Part shown: piece by piece, positions 1-7,292 of the stretch
Numbering within the stretch: the stretch's first letter is position 1
How the letters are laid out: the number at the start of each line of letters is the position of its first letter
Source of the DNA: Megasphaera sp. UBA5897
Lineage (GTDB): Bacteria; Bacillota; Negativicutes; Veillonellales; Megasphaeraceae
Reading direction: 5' to 3'
DNA length: 13,135 bases
Assembly (NCBI GenBank): GCA_002431345.1
Contig: DJEN01000008.1
Coordinates: 5,569 to 18,703 of the forward strand
Notes under the pieces: model-generated
The model's database searches: none
What the model saw: only the letters and a program-made list of their open reading frames with translations
Told to the model about the DNA's origin: nothing
Translations under genes and position numbers: made by a program

Positions 1-1217
1 CGGCGCAGACGCATCTGCTTGAGAATCTGCGCCAGCTCCTGCAAATTCCGCAGCATCGGCATAAAGGCCTGTAAATCATCGGGTATAATATCATCCAGCA
101 GGGCTTTTTTGATTTCTTTATAGTTACAGCGCCGTTTGACCTGAATCACTGCCGGTCCTATATCTGATTTGACGACACGGCCTTCTTTGTCTATTTCCAT
201 GACGCAGGTCATAGAGTAGCGGTCTTCCCCAGCATTCAAACTGCAGATGCCATTGGACAGCACCGTCGGCAGCATGGGAATAACCCGATCTACCAGGTAC
301 ACGCTTGTACCGCGGGCATATGCTTCCTGGTCAATAACCGAGTTTGGCTTGACATAATAGCTGACATCAGCAATATATACACCCAAACGGAAATTGCCGT
401 TCGGCAGTTTGACGACGTCAATAGCGTCATCCAAGTCTTTCGCATCTTCACTGTCAATGGTAATGAGCTGGCGGTCCCGGTAATCACGGCGTCCTTCTTC
501 CATGGTCACATCCATGTTGATTTTTTCCGCTGCTTTTTGTACATCTTTCGGGAAGGCAAAAGGCAGGCCGTGGCGGGCCATAATGACTTTGATGTCCAAA
601 TCTTTGTCTCCGTCATAGCCAAGTATTTCGGTAATCTCGCCTTCTGCTTTCATCCCGTCAGCCGGCCATTTGGTAATCGTAACGAGGACGCGGGCACTGC
701 TGCGCGCATTTGCTGTTTTATCCAGCGGTATATATATATCTTCCCGAATCCGTTCATCATCCGGGCGAACAAATCCATAATGCTTTTCTCTTTCAAACGT
801 ACCGACCAGCGTTTTATTGGCCCGTTCAACGATGCTGACGATTTCGCCTTCCTGTTTGTGGCGGCCATTGCCGTTTTGGATAATCCGGACCGTAACTTTA
901 TCATTGTTCATCGCTGTATGGCGATTTTGTTCCGCAATATATACGTCTTCCTTCAAGTCTTCACTGAGGACAAAACCAAACGTCGCGGTGTATCCTTTGT
1001 ATATGCCAATAATTTCTTGTGGATTTTTTAGGGCTGTATACCGTTCTCCTGCTACTCTCATGAGCTTTCCACTCCTTACCAATTCATCAAACGTTTCAAA
1101 TAATGAGGCCAGCCGAGAACCTGTGAGACAGAGTCGTTCTGCACAGTCTTCAACGGTTATGCCGGATGATTCTATACTGCATAGTTCTATTATATCATGA
1201 GAGAGTTGTAAATCCAT
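1..1217 (-). CDS. rnr: Ribonuclease R, N-terminal 405 residues (3' end outside window)
   Basis: Processive 3'-to-5' exoribonuclease that degrades structured RNA and takes part in rRNA and mRNA turnover in the cytoplasm. Translation from ATG 1217 gives an N-terminal helix-turn-helix-like segment (about 1-65), two cold-shock-type RNA-binding domains (about 70-130 and 135-200), and the start of the RNB catalytic domain from about residue 250. The RNB metal-binding signature is present as IDSEDAKDLDDA, with Asp255, Asp261, Asp263 and Asp264. The start is preceded by a GGAGG ribosome-binding site. The reading frame stays open to base 1, so roughly half of a usual-length RNase R (over 700 residues) is missing here, including the C-terminal S1 domain. 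It lies downstream of secG, a pairing also common in Firmicutes. I see no convincing promoter between the secG terminator and this start. Confidence 0.95.
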   Translation of the reverse strand, partial: MDLQLSHDIIELCSIESSGITVEDCAERLCLTGSRLASLFETFDELVRSGKLMRVAGERYTALKNPQEIIGIYKGYTATFGFVLSEDLKEDVYIAEQNRHTAMNNDKVTVRIIQNGNGRHKQEGEIVSIVERANKTLVGTFEREKHYGFVRPDDERIREDIYIPLDKTANARSSARVLVTITKWPADGMKAEGEITEILGYDGDKDLDIKVIMARHGLPFAFPKDVQKAAEKINMDVTMEEGRRDYRDRQLITIDSEDAKDLDDAIDVVKLPNGNFRLGVYIADVSYYVKPNSVIDQEAYARGTSVYLVDRVIPMLPTVLSNGICSLNAGEDRYSMTCVMEIDKEGRVVKSDIGPAVIQVKRRCNYKEIKKALLDDIIPDDLQAFMPMLRNLQELAQILKQMRLR

Positions 1218-1258
1218 TCGTTTCCTCCAAAGAAAGATAAGGGAATTTTTATTATTTA

Positions 1259-1288
1259 TGAAAAAAGCCTGCGACAATGCCGCAGGCT
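1259..1288 (-). terminator. Intrinsic terminator after secG
   Basis: On the minus strand an 8-bp perfect stem (AGCCTGCG paired with CGCAGGCT, 1288-1281 with 1273-1266) encloses a 7-base loop and runs directly into TTTTTT. It sits just past the secG stop and before rnr, so rnr must be reached by read-through or by a promoter I cannot identify. Confidence 0.9.
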
Positions 1289-1300
1289 ACTACATTTCCA

Positions 1301-1537
1301 TTAAAACGTATGCATCAATCTGCCTAAAATCAGTGTCAAAACTGCAAAAACAATCGACAAGACAATAGTCAGTTTGGATAATAACGCATCCATGCCGCGG
1401 GCACGGCTGCCAAATAAATCTTCTGCACCGCCGCCAAAGCCGGCGCCCATGCCTTGGGTCTTGCTTTTCTGCGCTACAACGACGCCAATAATCAGCAATG
1501 CCAAAATAACGTCTATGACTTCCAATACAGTGATCAC
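1301..1537 (-). CDS. secG: SecG, preprotein translocase subunit
   Basis: Small membrane subunit of the SecYEG export channel, which assists SecA-driven protein translocation. The 78-residue product has the family layout: a first membrane helix (about residues 4-22, VLEVIDVILALLIIGVVVAQ), a Gly-rich cytoplasmic linker (GMGAGFGGGAEDLFG), and a second helix (about 53-73). The start is GTG at 1537, because a clear GAGGAGG ribosome-binding site ends 6 bases before it. An ATG at 1561 in the same frame would put that site inside the gene and has no Shine-Dalgarno sequence of its own. Length agrees with the usual 70-80 residues. It has its own promoter in the end of sigH and a terminator after it, so it can be a single-gene transcript. 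Confidence 0.93.
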   Translation of the reverse strand: MITVLEVIDVILALLIIGVVVAQKSKTQGMGAGFGGGAEDLFGSRARGMDALLSKLTIVLSIVFAVLTLILGRLMHTF

Positions 1538-1572
1538 GCTAATCCTCCTCACAAAACACACTTAACAGTACT

Positions 1573-1601
1573 ATTGTACACTTATTTGTCTTTTCTATCA
1601 A
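1573..1601 (-). promoter_or_regulatory. Sigma-A-type promoter for secG
   Basis: Minus strand: -35 TTGATA (1601-1596), 17-base spacer, -10 TACAAT (1578-1573). It overlaps the last codons of sigH and points at secG, whose start is about 36 bases beyond the -10. Each hexamer differs from consensus at one position and the spacing is ideal. Confidence 0.7.
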
Positions 1602-2271
1602 TAGGTTCTTTTTTATTTTCCTCATTCCGTGTTTCCAGATACCGTTCCAGTTTGCGTTTGACCCGCTGCAGGGCATTGTCGATGGATTTAACATGCCGAT
1701 GCAGTTCTTTAGACATTTCATTATAGGATTTGCCATCTAAATACGCTGTCAAGACCTGCCATTCCAAATCACTGAGGATTTCGTTCATTTTTAATTCTAT
1801 ATCAGAAAATTCTTCCCGGCTGATAACCAGTTCTTCCGGGTCACTGACGCGAATGCCGGCTAAAATGTCTTGGAGCGTCCGGTCGGATTCCGTTTCATAC
1901 ATCGGTTTATTGAGAGACACATACGAGTTGAGAGGAATGTGCTTTTGTCTTGTTGCCGTTTTGATAGCCGTAATAATCTGCCGGGTAATGCAGAGTTCGG
2001 CAAAAGCGCGAAAGGATGACAATTTGTCACCGCGGAAATCCCGCGTTGCTTTGTATAGGCCAATCATGCCTTCTTGTATAATATCATCACGGTCTGCACC
2101 TACGAGAAAATATGCCCGCGCTTTGGATTTGACGAAATTTTTGTATTTATTGACAATATATTCTGTCGCTTTTTCATCATGTTCCTGCTGGGCAAGGCAA
2201 ACGATTTCTTCATCAGTCATCGTTTCAAAGCGGTTCGTAGGCGAAACTGCACAAGGTGCTTCTGCCTGCAT
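1582..2271 (-). CDS. sigH: RNA polymerase sigma factor SigH (sigma-30 family)
   Basis: Alternative sigma factor; in Bacillus it directs early stationary-phase, competence and sporulation genes. The 229-residue protein matches SigH closely: region 2 spans about 38-108 with the near-invariant stretches GADRDDIIQEGMIGLYKA and FAELCITRQIITAIKTATRQ, followed by KHIPLNSYVSLNKP. Region 4 with its helix-turn-helix lies at about 165-212 (LDGKSYNEMSKEL, HRHVKSIDNALQRVKRKLE). The ATG at 2271 has AGAGGT 7 bases upstream. The N-terminal 15 residues are not conserved with what I recall of Bacillus SigH, and ATG codon 18 (MTDEEI) is an alternative start. It is the last gene of the cysS operon, 14 bases after rae1. 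In Bacillus this gene is followed by rpmG-secE-nusG; here secG follows instead. Its role in this organism cannot be read from the sequence. Confidence 0.93.
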   Translation of the reverse strand: MQAEAPCAVSPTNRFETMTDEEIVCLAQQEHDEKATEYIVNKYKNFVKSKARAYFLVGADRDDIIQEGMIGLYKATRDFRGDKLSSFRAFAELCITRQIITAIKTATRQKHIPLNSYVSLNKPMYETESDRTLQDILAGIRVSDPEELVISREEFSDIELKMNEILSDLEWQVLTAYLDGKSYNEMSKELHRHVKSIDNALQRVKRKLERYLETRNEENKKEPIDRKDK

Positions 2272-2285
2272 AATATATACCTCTA

Positions 2286-2813
2286 TTATTTTGATCTACG
2301 AATTTTTTCTAATTTTCGCAATACATCTTCATTTTTTACACGATAAACGACTTCATTGCGGTGGCTTCCTTCTTTCAGCATGTTGCGGTGGTCATACGCA
2401 GCCACTTCTTTTTTGGTACGCTCTACATCTTCCGCTAATTCCCGTGCAGGGATACGATAGGCACCGCTGCCAAGAACCTGATTTTGTTCGGCACCGTCTG
2501 AAGTCGCTACATATACGATGCGCTTATCATTTCGATGGGCATAGACAATACTTTCGATACGGCTGTCTGCCGTTTCTTCCTTGTCTGTAAAAATAACTTC
2601 GCAGTCCCTGCCGATTCGCAAGCTCTTTTCTGTTTCTTCCGTATACATGGCATCAAACACTAAAATAAGTTTATAGCCTTTAGCCTTGCCGTAGCTTGCC
2701 ATCGTATCGATTAACTTTTCACGCGCATGTTCCAGCGACTGATCTGCCAGTTTTTTTAATTTGGTCCAAGCAAAAATAATATTGTAGCCATCGACAATCA
2801 TTAAATCTTTCAT
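2286..2813 (-). CDS. rae1: NYN-domain endoribonuclease, Rae1/YacP family
   Basis: Member of the PIN-like NYN nuclease family. The Bacillus protein Rae1 (YacP) cleaves mRNA in the ribosomal A site. The 175-residue product keeps the family acidic residues: Asp8 in IVDGYNI, Asp54 in LVFDAMY, Asp83 in ETADSRIE and Asp106 in ATSDGAEQ. It ends in a basic tail (RKLEKIRRSK). Its ATG overlaps the rlmB stop as ATGA, so translation is probably coupled. Position between rlmB and sigH is the same as in Bacillus, which strengthens the assignment. The ribosome-associated cleavage activity is inferred from the family. Confidence 0.88.
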   Translation of the reverse strand: MKDLMIVDGYNIIFAWTKLKKLADQSLEHAREKLIDTMASYGKAKGYKLILVFDAMYTEETEKSLRIGRDCEVIFTDKEETADSRIESIVYAHRNDKRIVYVATSDGAEQNQVLGSGAYRIPARELAEDVERTKKEVAAYDHRNMLKEGSHRNEVVYRVKNEDVLRKLEKIRRSK

Positions 2814-3559
2814 GACTGCACCGCCTGCCGCTGGCGAACGACTTCATACATCAGAAGAGCCGCTGCAACAGACGCATTGAGGGAGTTGACATGCCCAAAC
2901 ATGGGAATCTGTACGAGAACATCACAAGTTTCTTTGACCAAATGGGAAATGCCTCGTCCTTCACTGCCAATAACAAGAACTACCGGTTCCGTCAGCGAGC
3001 TGTGGAAGTAATCGGTTTCGCCGTCCATATCTGCGCCTATAACCCAAAAGCCTCGTTTTTTCAATTTTTTAAGAGTCTGGGCAATGTTGCCAATCTGCAC
3101 GATGGGCATATATTCAATCGCACCTGCCGATGTTTTGCCTACAGTTTCATTGATAGGCGCGCTGCGGCGCTTTGGCAAAAGAACGGCATCGACGCCGGCA
3201 CATTCTGCCGTGCGCACAATCGCTCCTAAATTATGAACGTCTTCAATACCATCGAGCAATACCAAAAACGGTACTTTTCGTGCCGCTTCCACATTAGCCA
3301 GCACATCAGTCAAGTCGGCAAATGCCACGGGCGCCGCAAACGCAACTACCCCTTGGTGCCGGTTGCCCGGAGCTATATGATTTAAAATTTTAGGCGGTAC
3401 GTATTCAATCAGAATATCCTTTTCCCGTGCCATATCCTGTATGCGCTGCAGCGGCGGAGCGTCATTGCCGGCAGCAAGATAGATTTTTGTAATAGACCGG
3501 CCTGCCCGCAGTGCTTCTGTTACACTGTTGCGGCCTGTAATGATGCTTTCCGTACTCAT
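2810..3559 (-). CDS. rlmB: 23S rRNA 2'-O-ribose methyltransferase RlmB (TrmH/SpoU family)
   Basis: SPOUT-class enzyme expected to transfer a methyl group from S-adenosylmethionine to the 2'-OH of G2251 (E. coli numbering) in the 23S rRNA peptidyl-transferase region. The 249-residue protein has the N-terminal substrate-binding domain (about 1-80, starting ITGRNSVTEAL). The three SpoU motifs follow: motif 1 DGIEDVHNLGAIVRTAE at 103-119, motif 2 VIGSEGRGI at 196-204, and motif 3 IPMFGHVNSLNASVAAAL at 218-235. The knot region that binds SAM is therefore intact. The ATG at 3559 begins three bases after the mrnC stop, and the gene ends in a 4-base overlap with rae1. Other TrmH-family 2'-O-methyltransferases look similar; length and operon position favour RlmB. 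Confidence 0.92.
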   Translation of the reverse strand: MSTESIITGRNSVTEALRAGRSITKIYLAAGNDAPPLQRIQDMAREKDILIEYVPPKILNHIAPGNRHQGVVAFAAPVAFADLTDVLANVEAARKVPFLVLLDGIEDVHNLGAIVRTAECAGVDAVLLPKRRSAPINETVGKTSAGAIEYMPIVQIGNIAQTLKKLKKRGFWVIGADMDGETDYFHSSLTEPVVLVIGSEGRGISHLVKETCDVLVQIPMFGHVNSLNASVAAALLMYEVVRQRQAVQS

Positions 3560-3562
3560 AAT

Positions 3563-4048
3563 TTACACCTTTTCCCCATGTTTGGCAGCACAATATTGCT
3601 TGGTATACGTATAAATCTGCGTCATCAGCTCGGCCAGCCTTTCCTGACGGCCAGCCATCACGCAGTAGCCTACCAAAGCTTCCAAGGCTGTACTGTCATG
3701 ATATTCTGCTACAGACGCACTCTTAGGAGCCTGCGAATAGGCATTGCGCGCCCGTTGGCATACGGCTTTTTCCTCTCCGGACAATTTCTCTTTGAGCTGC
3801 CTGTAAATATAAGCCTGCACTTTAGCTGATACAAATTCTGCTGCCAGCAGATGCAGTACCTGTACATTAGGGATAGCCGTATCTACCAAGCGTCGGCGCA
3901 TATGCAGCGAATAATACGCATCACCGACAAAGGCCAAGGTAATCGGGTCCAGCCGAGATGCATCCTGCTGCGGCACATCCAGCCGCTGCCCGTTGGCAAA
4001 TGCCGTATACGCTCTTTTTTTTAATGCCTGTAATTGTTTGAATTTCAC
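3563..4048 (-). CDS. mrnC: Mini-ribonuclease III (MrnC)
   Basis: Double-strand-specific endoribonuclease that trims 23S rRNA precursors in Firmicutes; it has an RNase III catalytic domain but no double-stranded-RNA-binding domain. The 161-residue product shows the signature LDPITLAFVGDAYYSLHMR with catalytic Asp43, and STALEALVGY with Glu123. The segment RNAYSQAPKSASVAEYH corresponds to the RNA-contacting loop. No sequence remains for a dsRBD, as expected of the family. The start codon is GTG at 4048, overlapping the cysS stop as GTGA, so it is likely translated by coupling. The cysS-mrnC-rlmB order matches Bacillus. Confidence 0.92.
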   Translation of the reverse strand: MKFKQLQALKKRAYTAFANGQRLDVPQQDASRLDPITLAFVGDAYYSLHMRRRLVDTAIPNVQVLHLLAAEFVSAKVQAYIYRQLKEKLSGEEKAVCQRARNAYSQAPKSASVAEYHDSTALEALVGYCVMAGRQERLAELMTQIYTYTKQYCAAKHGEKV

Positions 4049-5490
4049 TTTTTCCAGCGCGCTCCCTGCGGCGAGTCTTCAATCGTAATGCCTAATGCCG
4101 ATAACTTGTCGCGAATAGCGTCTGCCAAGGCATACTGTTTTTGTTTGCGGCATTCCTGACGAATTTCCAAAATAGCCTGCATCAAGTCATCGTAATCTTT
4201 ACTGCTTGCATCAGCTTTCTGGCCGCTCCAGCGTTCTTCCAAAATACCTAAAATATCCGTCATCGTCTTGAAAATGCGTTTGACTTCAGACATTGCCGAA
4301 GAATCAACAGGCACACCGTTATTGACAACAGCATTTTTATAAATATTGACGTTTTTCGCCAAATCAAACATTGCCGCACTGGCCAATGCCGTGTTGAAAT
4401 CGTCACACATGGCTTCTTCAAACGCTTCTTCATCTTTCTTGGCAATGGCGAGAAGCTGTTTTGCTTCTTCCGATTTAGCGCCGGCCGGCATATCCAGTAG
4501 TTCCAATACGTTATCAATTGCCGTGCCAAGACGTTCAAGGCTGCGTGTCATTTCTTCCAGGCGTTCATCACTGAAATCCAACGGGCTTCTGTAATGATTG
4601 GAAATAAGGAAGAAACGCAGCGCATCTGCACTGTAATGAGCCAACACGTCTTTGACCAGGAAGAAGTTATTCAAAGATTTGCTCATTTTTTCCGAATTAA
4701 TGGTAATAAATCCATTGTGCAGCCAGTATTTGACCATCGGTTTCTTGCCGGTAAAGGCTTCGGACTGGGCAATTTCATTTTCATGATGCGGGAAAATGAG
4801 GTCGCTGCCGCCGCCATGGAAGTCAAATGTATCTCCCAAGTATTTGTTGCTCATAGCCGAGCATTCAATATGCCATCCCGGACGGCCTTTGCCCCACGGG
4901 CTGTCCCAAGACGGTTCTCCCGGTTTGGCACCTTTCCAAAGGGCAAAATCCATTGGGTTATGCTTGCGGTCATCTACTTCGATGCGGGCACCGGCCATCA
5001 TGTCATCGAGGCTGCGGCCGCTTAATTTGCCGTAATCTGCAAATTTTTCTACGCTGTAGTATACGTCATGGTCAATGACATAGGCATAGCCCTTGTCAAT
5101 GAGCGTCTGTACCATGTTGATAATTTCTTCCATGTGTTCTGATACACGAGGATATTTATCAGCACGGCGAATGTGCAGTTTGTCCATGACATCAAAATAG
5201 GAAGCAATATAACGGTTGGAAATCGTATCCCATGTTACGCCTTCTCCATTTGCTGCATTGATAATCTTATCATCTACATCTGTAAAGTTTTGGATGTGCG
5301 TAACTTCATATCCTAAATGTTCCAAGTACCGTTTGATGACATCCCACGTAACAAACGGGCGGGCATTGCCCATGTGTGAATGGTTGTAAGGTGTAATGCC
5401 GCAGACGTACATTTTGACTTGTCCCGGCGTAACCGGTACGAACGTTTCTTTTTTGCGAGTTAAGGTGTTATACACTTTTAGTTCTCTCAT
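4045..5490 (-). CDS. cysS: Cysteinyl-tRNA synthetase
   Basis: Class I aminoacyl-tRNA synthetase that charges tRNA-Cys. The 481-residue protein has the complete set of landmarks. The HIGH motif appears as HSHMGN at 37-42, and KMSKS at 268-272. The active-site zinc ligands are Cys30 (MYVCGITPY), Cys210 (WHIECSAM), His235 and Glu239 (FPHHENEIAQSE). The C-terminal anticodon-binding helical domain follows from about residue 300. Length is normal. The ATG at 5490 has an AGGAGG ribosome-binding site close upstream. It is the first gene behind the T-box leader and the first of a compact run, cysS-mrnC-rlmB-rae1-sigH. The serine acetyltransferase gene cysE, which precedes cysS in Bacillus, is absent. 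Confidence 0.97.
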   Translation of the reverse strand: MRELKVYNTLTRKKETFVPVTPGQVKMYVCGITPYNHSHMGNARPFVTWDVIKRYLEHLGYEVTHIQNFTDVDDKIINAANGEGVTWDTISNRYIASYFDVMDKLHIRRADKYPRVSEHMEEIINMVQTLIDKGYAYVIDHDVYYSVEKFADYGKLSGRSLDDMMAGARIEVDDRKHNPMDFALWKGAKPGEPSWDSPWGKGRPGWHIECSAMSNKYLGDTFDFHGGGSDLIFPHHENEIAQSEAFTGKKPMVKYWLHNGFITINSEKMSKSLNNFFLVKDVLAHYSADALRFFLISNHYRSPLDFSDERLEEMTRSLERLGTAIDNVLELLDMPAGAKSEEAKQLLAIAKKDEEAFEEAMCDDFNTALASAAMFDLAKNVNIYKNAVVNNGVPVDSSAMSEVKRIFKTMTDILGILEERWSGQKADASSKDYDDLMQAILEIRQECRKQKQYALADAIRDKLSALGITIEDSPQGARWKK

Positions 5491-5776
5491 GCTGTACCTC
5501 CTGTGTTATAAAAAAAAGGCCGCCATCCCTTTGACAGAGACGGTGGCCCGTGGTTCCACTCTGTTTTTATGGCACTGCCATAATCTCAAAGCACGTAACG
5601 GGTGCTGCCGAACCAGATTACTAGCGTTCACCTGGCCTGCTCACAAAGGCAATCATTACAGTTTCTGCTGCATGAACAGGCTCTCAGCTTCTGTCTGTCC
5701 TCTCTGTAAGGCTCTCCTGCAATTCAATTTGGTCATTGCATTTATCTACATAATAGTGTGTATTATATACTATGTG
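5491..5776 (-). ncRNA. T-box riboswitch leader of cysS (tRNA-Cys sensing)
   Basis: Untranslated leader that should bind uncharged tRNA and then allow transcription of cysS. The antiterminator can be drawn exactly: ACAGAG (5564-5559) pairs with CTCTGT (5539-5534), the 7-base bulge is TGGAACC (5558-5552), and ACGG (5551-5548) pairs with CCGT (5543-5540). The bulge starts UGGA, complementary to an acceptor end with discriminator U, as tRNA-Cys has. Stem I pieces are visible: TTACAG (5709-5704) with CTGTAA (5661-5656), AGAGAG (5705-5700) in the position of the AG bulge, and GGACAG (5700-5695) with CTGTTC (5679-5674) below a distal loop. The likely specifier is the Cys codon TGC at 5651-5649, on the 3' side of the stem I internal loop. 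A stem III-like hairpin is AGCAC/GTGCT (5606-5590). The 5' end is estimated from the promoter, and the specifier is the least certain part. Confidence 0.9.
5510..5548 (-). terminator. T-box-controlled intrinsic terminator before cysS
   Basis: On the minus strand 5548-5537 (GGCCACCGTCTC) pairs with 5529-5518 (GGGATGGCGGCC) in a 12-position stem with one A-C mismatch and two G-U pairs. The loop is 7 bases, followed by eight T. The 5' arm shares bases with the antiterminator, so the two structures exclude each other. Confidence 0.9.
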
Positions 5777-5782
5777 TTATTT

Positions 5783-5811
5783 ATAGTAACGAATAATTCT
5801 CAATCTGTCAA
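5783..5811 (-). promoter_or_regulatory. Strong sigma-A-type promoter of the cysS leader
   Basis: Minus strand: perfect -35 TTGACA (5811-5806), 17-base spacer, -10 TACTAT (5788-5783). The -35 begins five bases after the gltX stop codon. A start of transcription near 5776 would give a leader of about 285 bases, a normal size for a T-box. A second TATAAT-like element about 20 bases downstream lacks a good -35. Confidence 0.85.
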
Positions 5812-5816
5812 GGCTT

Positions 5817-7280
5817 TTATTTGGTCAGCAAGCCGCTCTGCTGCAAGCGTGCCAAGACCTTTTTGCGGCCCATAAGAGCAACAATAACGTTGAGGTCCGG
5901 ACCGTGCATGACGCCGGTTACAGCGACACGAATCGGCATGTAAACAAATTTGCCTTTTACCTTCAAGCCTTTTTGGATTTTCTTAAAGAGCGGCTGTACC
6001 GTATCAGCCGTTACTTCATCCAACGCAGCCAATTCATCATGGAACATCGTTAAGACAGCCGGGGCTGTTTCTTCTTGGAGAACAGCAGCTGTTTCTTCAT
6101 TTTCCGGTGCAAAGTCATCTGTAAAGAAAACTTTGGCTGCATCGACAATCTGCGCACCGTACTGTACATGTTCACGCATAGCCCATACCATGTCTTTAAG
6201 CCACTGCATTTCTGCGGCATCCGGATTTTGGGACGCATACCCAGCCTGCTGCAGATGAGGCAGGCAAACAGCCAGCAGCTGGTCTGCATCTAACTGTTTC
6301 ATATAATGGAAGTTAATCCAGTTAAGTTTTTCAATATCGAAAACGGCCGGGTTTTTGGCAACGCGGTCCAGTGTAAACTGCTGAATCAATTCATCGCGGC
6401 TGAAAATTTCCTGATCGCTGTTCGGTGTCCAGCCCAAAAGGCCCAAGAAATTAACCAGTGCATCCGGCAAATAGCCGGCGTCCCGATACTGCTGTACAGA
6501 GGTAGCGCCGTGGCGTTTACTCATTTTCTTTTTGTCTGCGCCGAGAATCAAGGATACATGGGCAAATTTAGGTACATCAAAGCCCAATGCATGATATAAA
6601 ACAATCTGGCGCGGTGTATTGGAAAGATGTTCTTCTGCGCGGATAACGTGCGTAATATGCATCAATGCATCATCGATGACTACGCAGTAGTTGTAAACAG
6701 GAATGCCGTCGGATTTCACGATAACAAAATCGCCGACTTTATTGGAATCAAAGGTAACGTGGCCGCGTACCAAATCATCAACTTCCAATGTTTCGTTTTT
6801 CGGCGTTGCAATACGAATAACGTACGGCCGGCCTTCTTTCAAATACTGTTCTACTGTTTCTTTGGGGAGGTGGCTGCATTTGCCGCTGTACACCGGTGTT
6901 TCGCCTTTTTTCAGTTGTTCTTCTTTTTCGGCTTCCAATTCTTCCGGTGTGCAAAAACAGTAATATGCTTTGCCTTCTGCCAACAGTTTTTCTGTATACT
7001 TTTTATAGATTTCCAACCGTTCCGTTTGACGATACGGGCCGTCCGGGCCGCCGACGTCAATACCTTCATCCCAGTTAATGCCAAGCCATTTCAGAGCTTC
7101 TTTGATGTTTTCTTCCGATTCACTGGTAGAACGTTTTCTGTCTGTATCTTCAATACGAACGACAAATCTGCCGCCTGTATGTTTAGCAACTAAGTAATTG
7201 AACAGTGCCGAACGAGCACCGCCAATATGAAACGGACCAGTAGGACTGGGAGCAAAACGAACGCGAACTTCCTGTGACAT
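5817..7280 (-). CDS. gltX: Glutamyl-tRNA synthetase
   Basis: Class I synthetase that attaches glutamate to tRNA-Glu; in many Firmicutes the same enzyme also charges tRNA-Gln for later amidation, which cannot be decided here. The 487-residue protein starts VRVRFAPSPTGPFHIGG with the HIGH-type motif at 18-21, and has KMSKR at 252-256 (ADKKKMSKRHGA). A zinc site of the E. coli kind is kept: Cys108, Cys110, Cys135 and His137. The connecting segment VIRAEEHLSNTPRQ and the helical anticodon-binding domain (from about 330) are present. The ATG at 7280 has AGGAGG 8 bases upstream, and the gene begins 12 bases after ispDF. No terminator separates its stop from the cysS promoter, so read-through into the T-box leader is possible. 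Confidence 0.97.
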   Translation of the reverse strand: MSQEVRVRFAPSPTGPFHIGGARSALFNYLVAKHTGGRFVVRIEDTDRKRSTSESEENIKEALKWLGINWDEGIDVGGPDGPYRQTERLEIYKKYTEKLLAEGKAYYCFCTPEELEAEKEEQLKKGETPVYSGKCSHLPKETVEQYLKEGRPYVIRIATPKNETLEVDDLVRGHVTFDSNKVGDFVIVKSDGIPVYNYCVVIDDALMHITHVIRAEEHLSNTPRQIVLYHALGFDVPKFAHVSLILGADKKKMSKRHGATSVQQYRDAGYLPDALVNFLGLLGWTPNSDQEIFSRDELIQQFTLDRVAKNPAVFDIEKLNWINFHYMKQLDADQLLAVCLPHLQQAGYASQNPDAAEMQWLKDMVWAMREHVQYGAQIVDAAKVFFTDDFAPENEETAAVLQEETAPAVLTMFHDELAALDEVTADTVQPLFKKIQKGLKVKGKFVYMPIRVAVTGVMHGPDLNVIVALMGRKKVLARLQQSGLLTK

Positions 7281-7292
7281 GAAAAATTCCTC

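Noticed and set aside
537..1031. Plus-strand frames of 164 and 127 codons in the first 1.2 kb
   Set aside because: The minus-strand frame from 1217 to 1 encodes an intact RNase R N-terminal part, so these are shadows.
1301..1561. SecG start at ATG 1561
   Set aside because: That start would include the GAGGAGG ribosome-binding site in the coding region, adds MCFVRRIS unlike the family, and lacks its own Shine-Dalgarno; GTG 1537 fits.
1730..2590. Long open frame of 286 codons on the plus strand
   Set aside because: It is antisense to sigH and rae1, both clearly identified; the translation has no recognisable domain and no ribosome-binding site suited to its start.
5568..5582. Palindrome TATGGCACTGCCATA as a separate protein operator
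   Set aside because: It lies inside the T-box leader just before the antiterminator and can form a short hairpin there, so RNA structure explains it more simply.
6627..7193. 188-codon plus-strand frame rich in Phe and Cys
   Set aside because: It mirrors the gltX coding strand; the Phe-rich composition is what results from reading Lys/Glu codons on the opposite strand.
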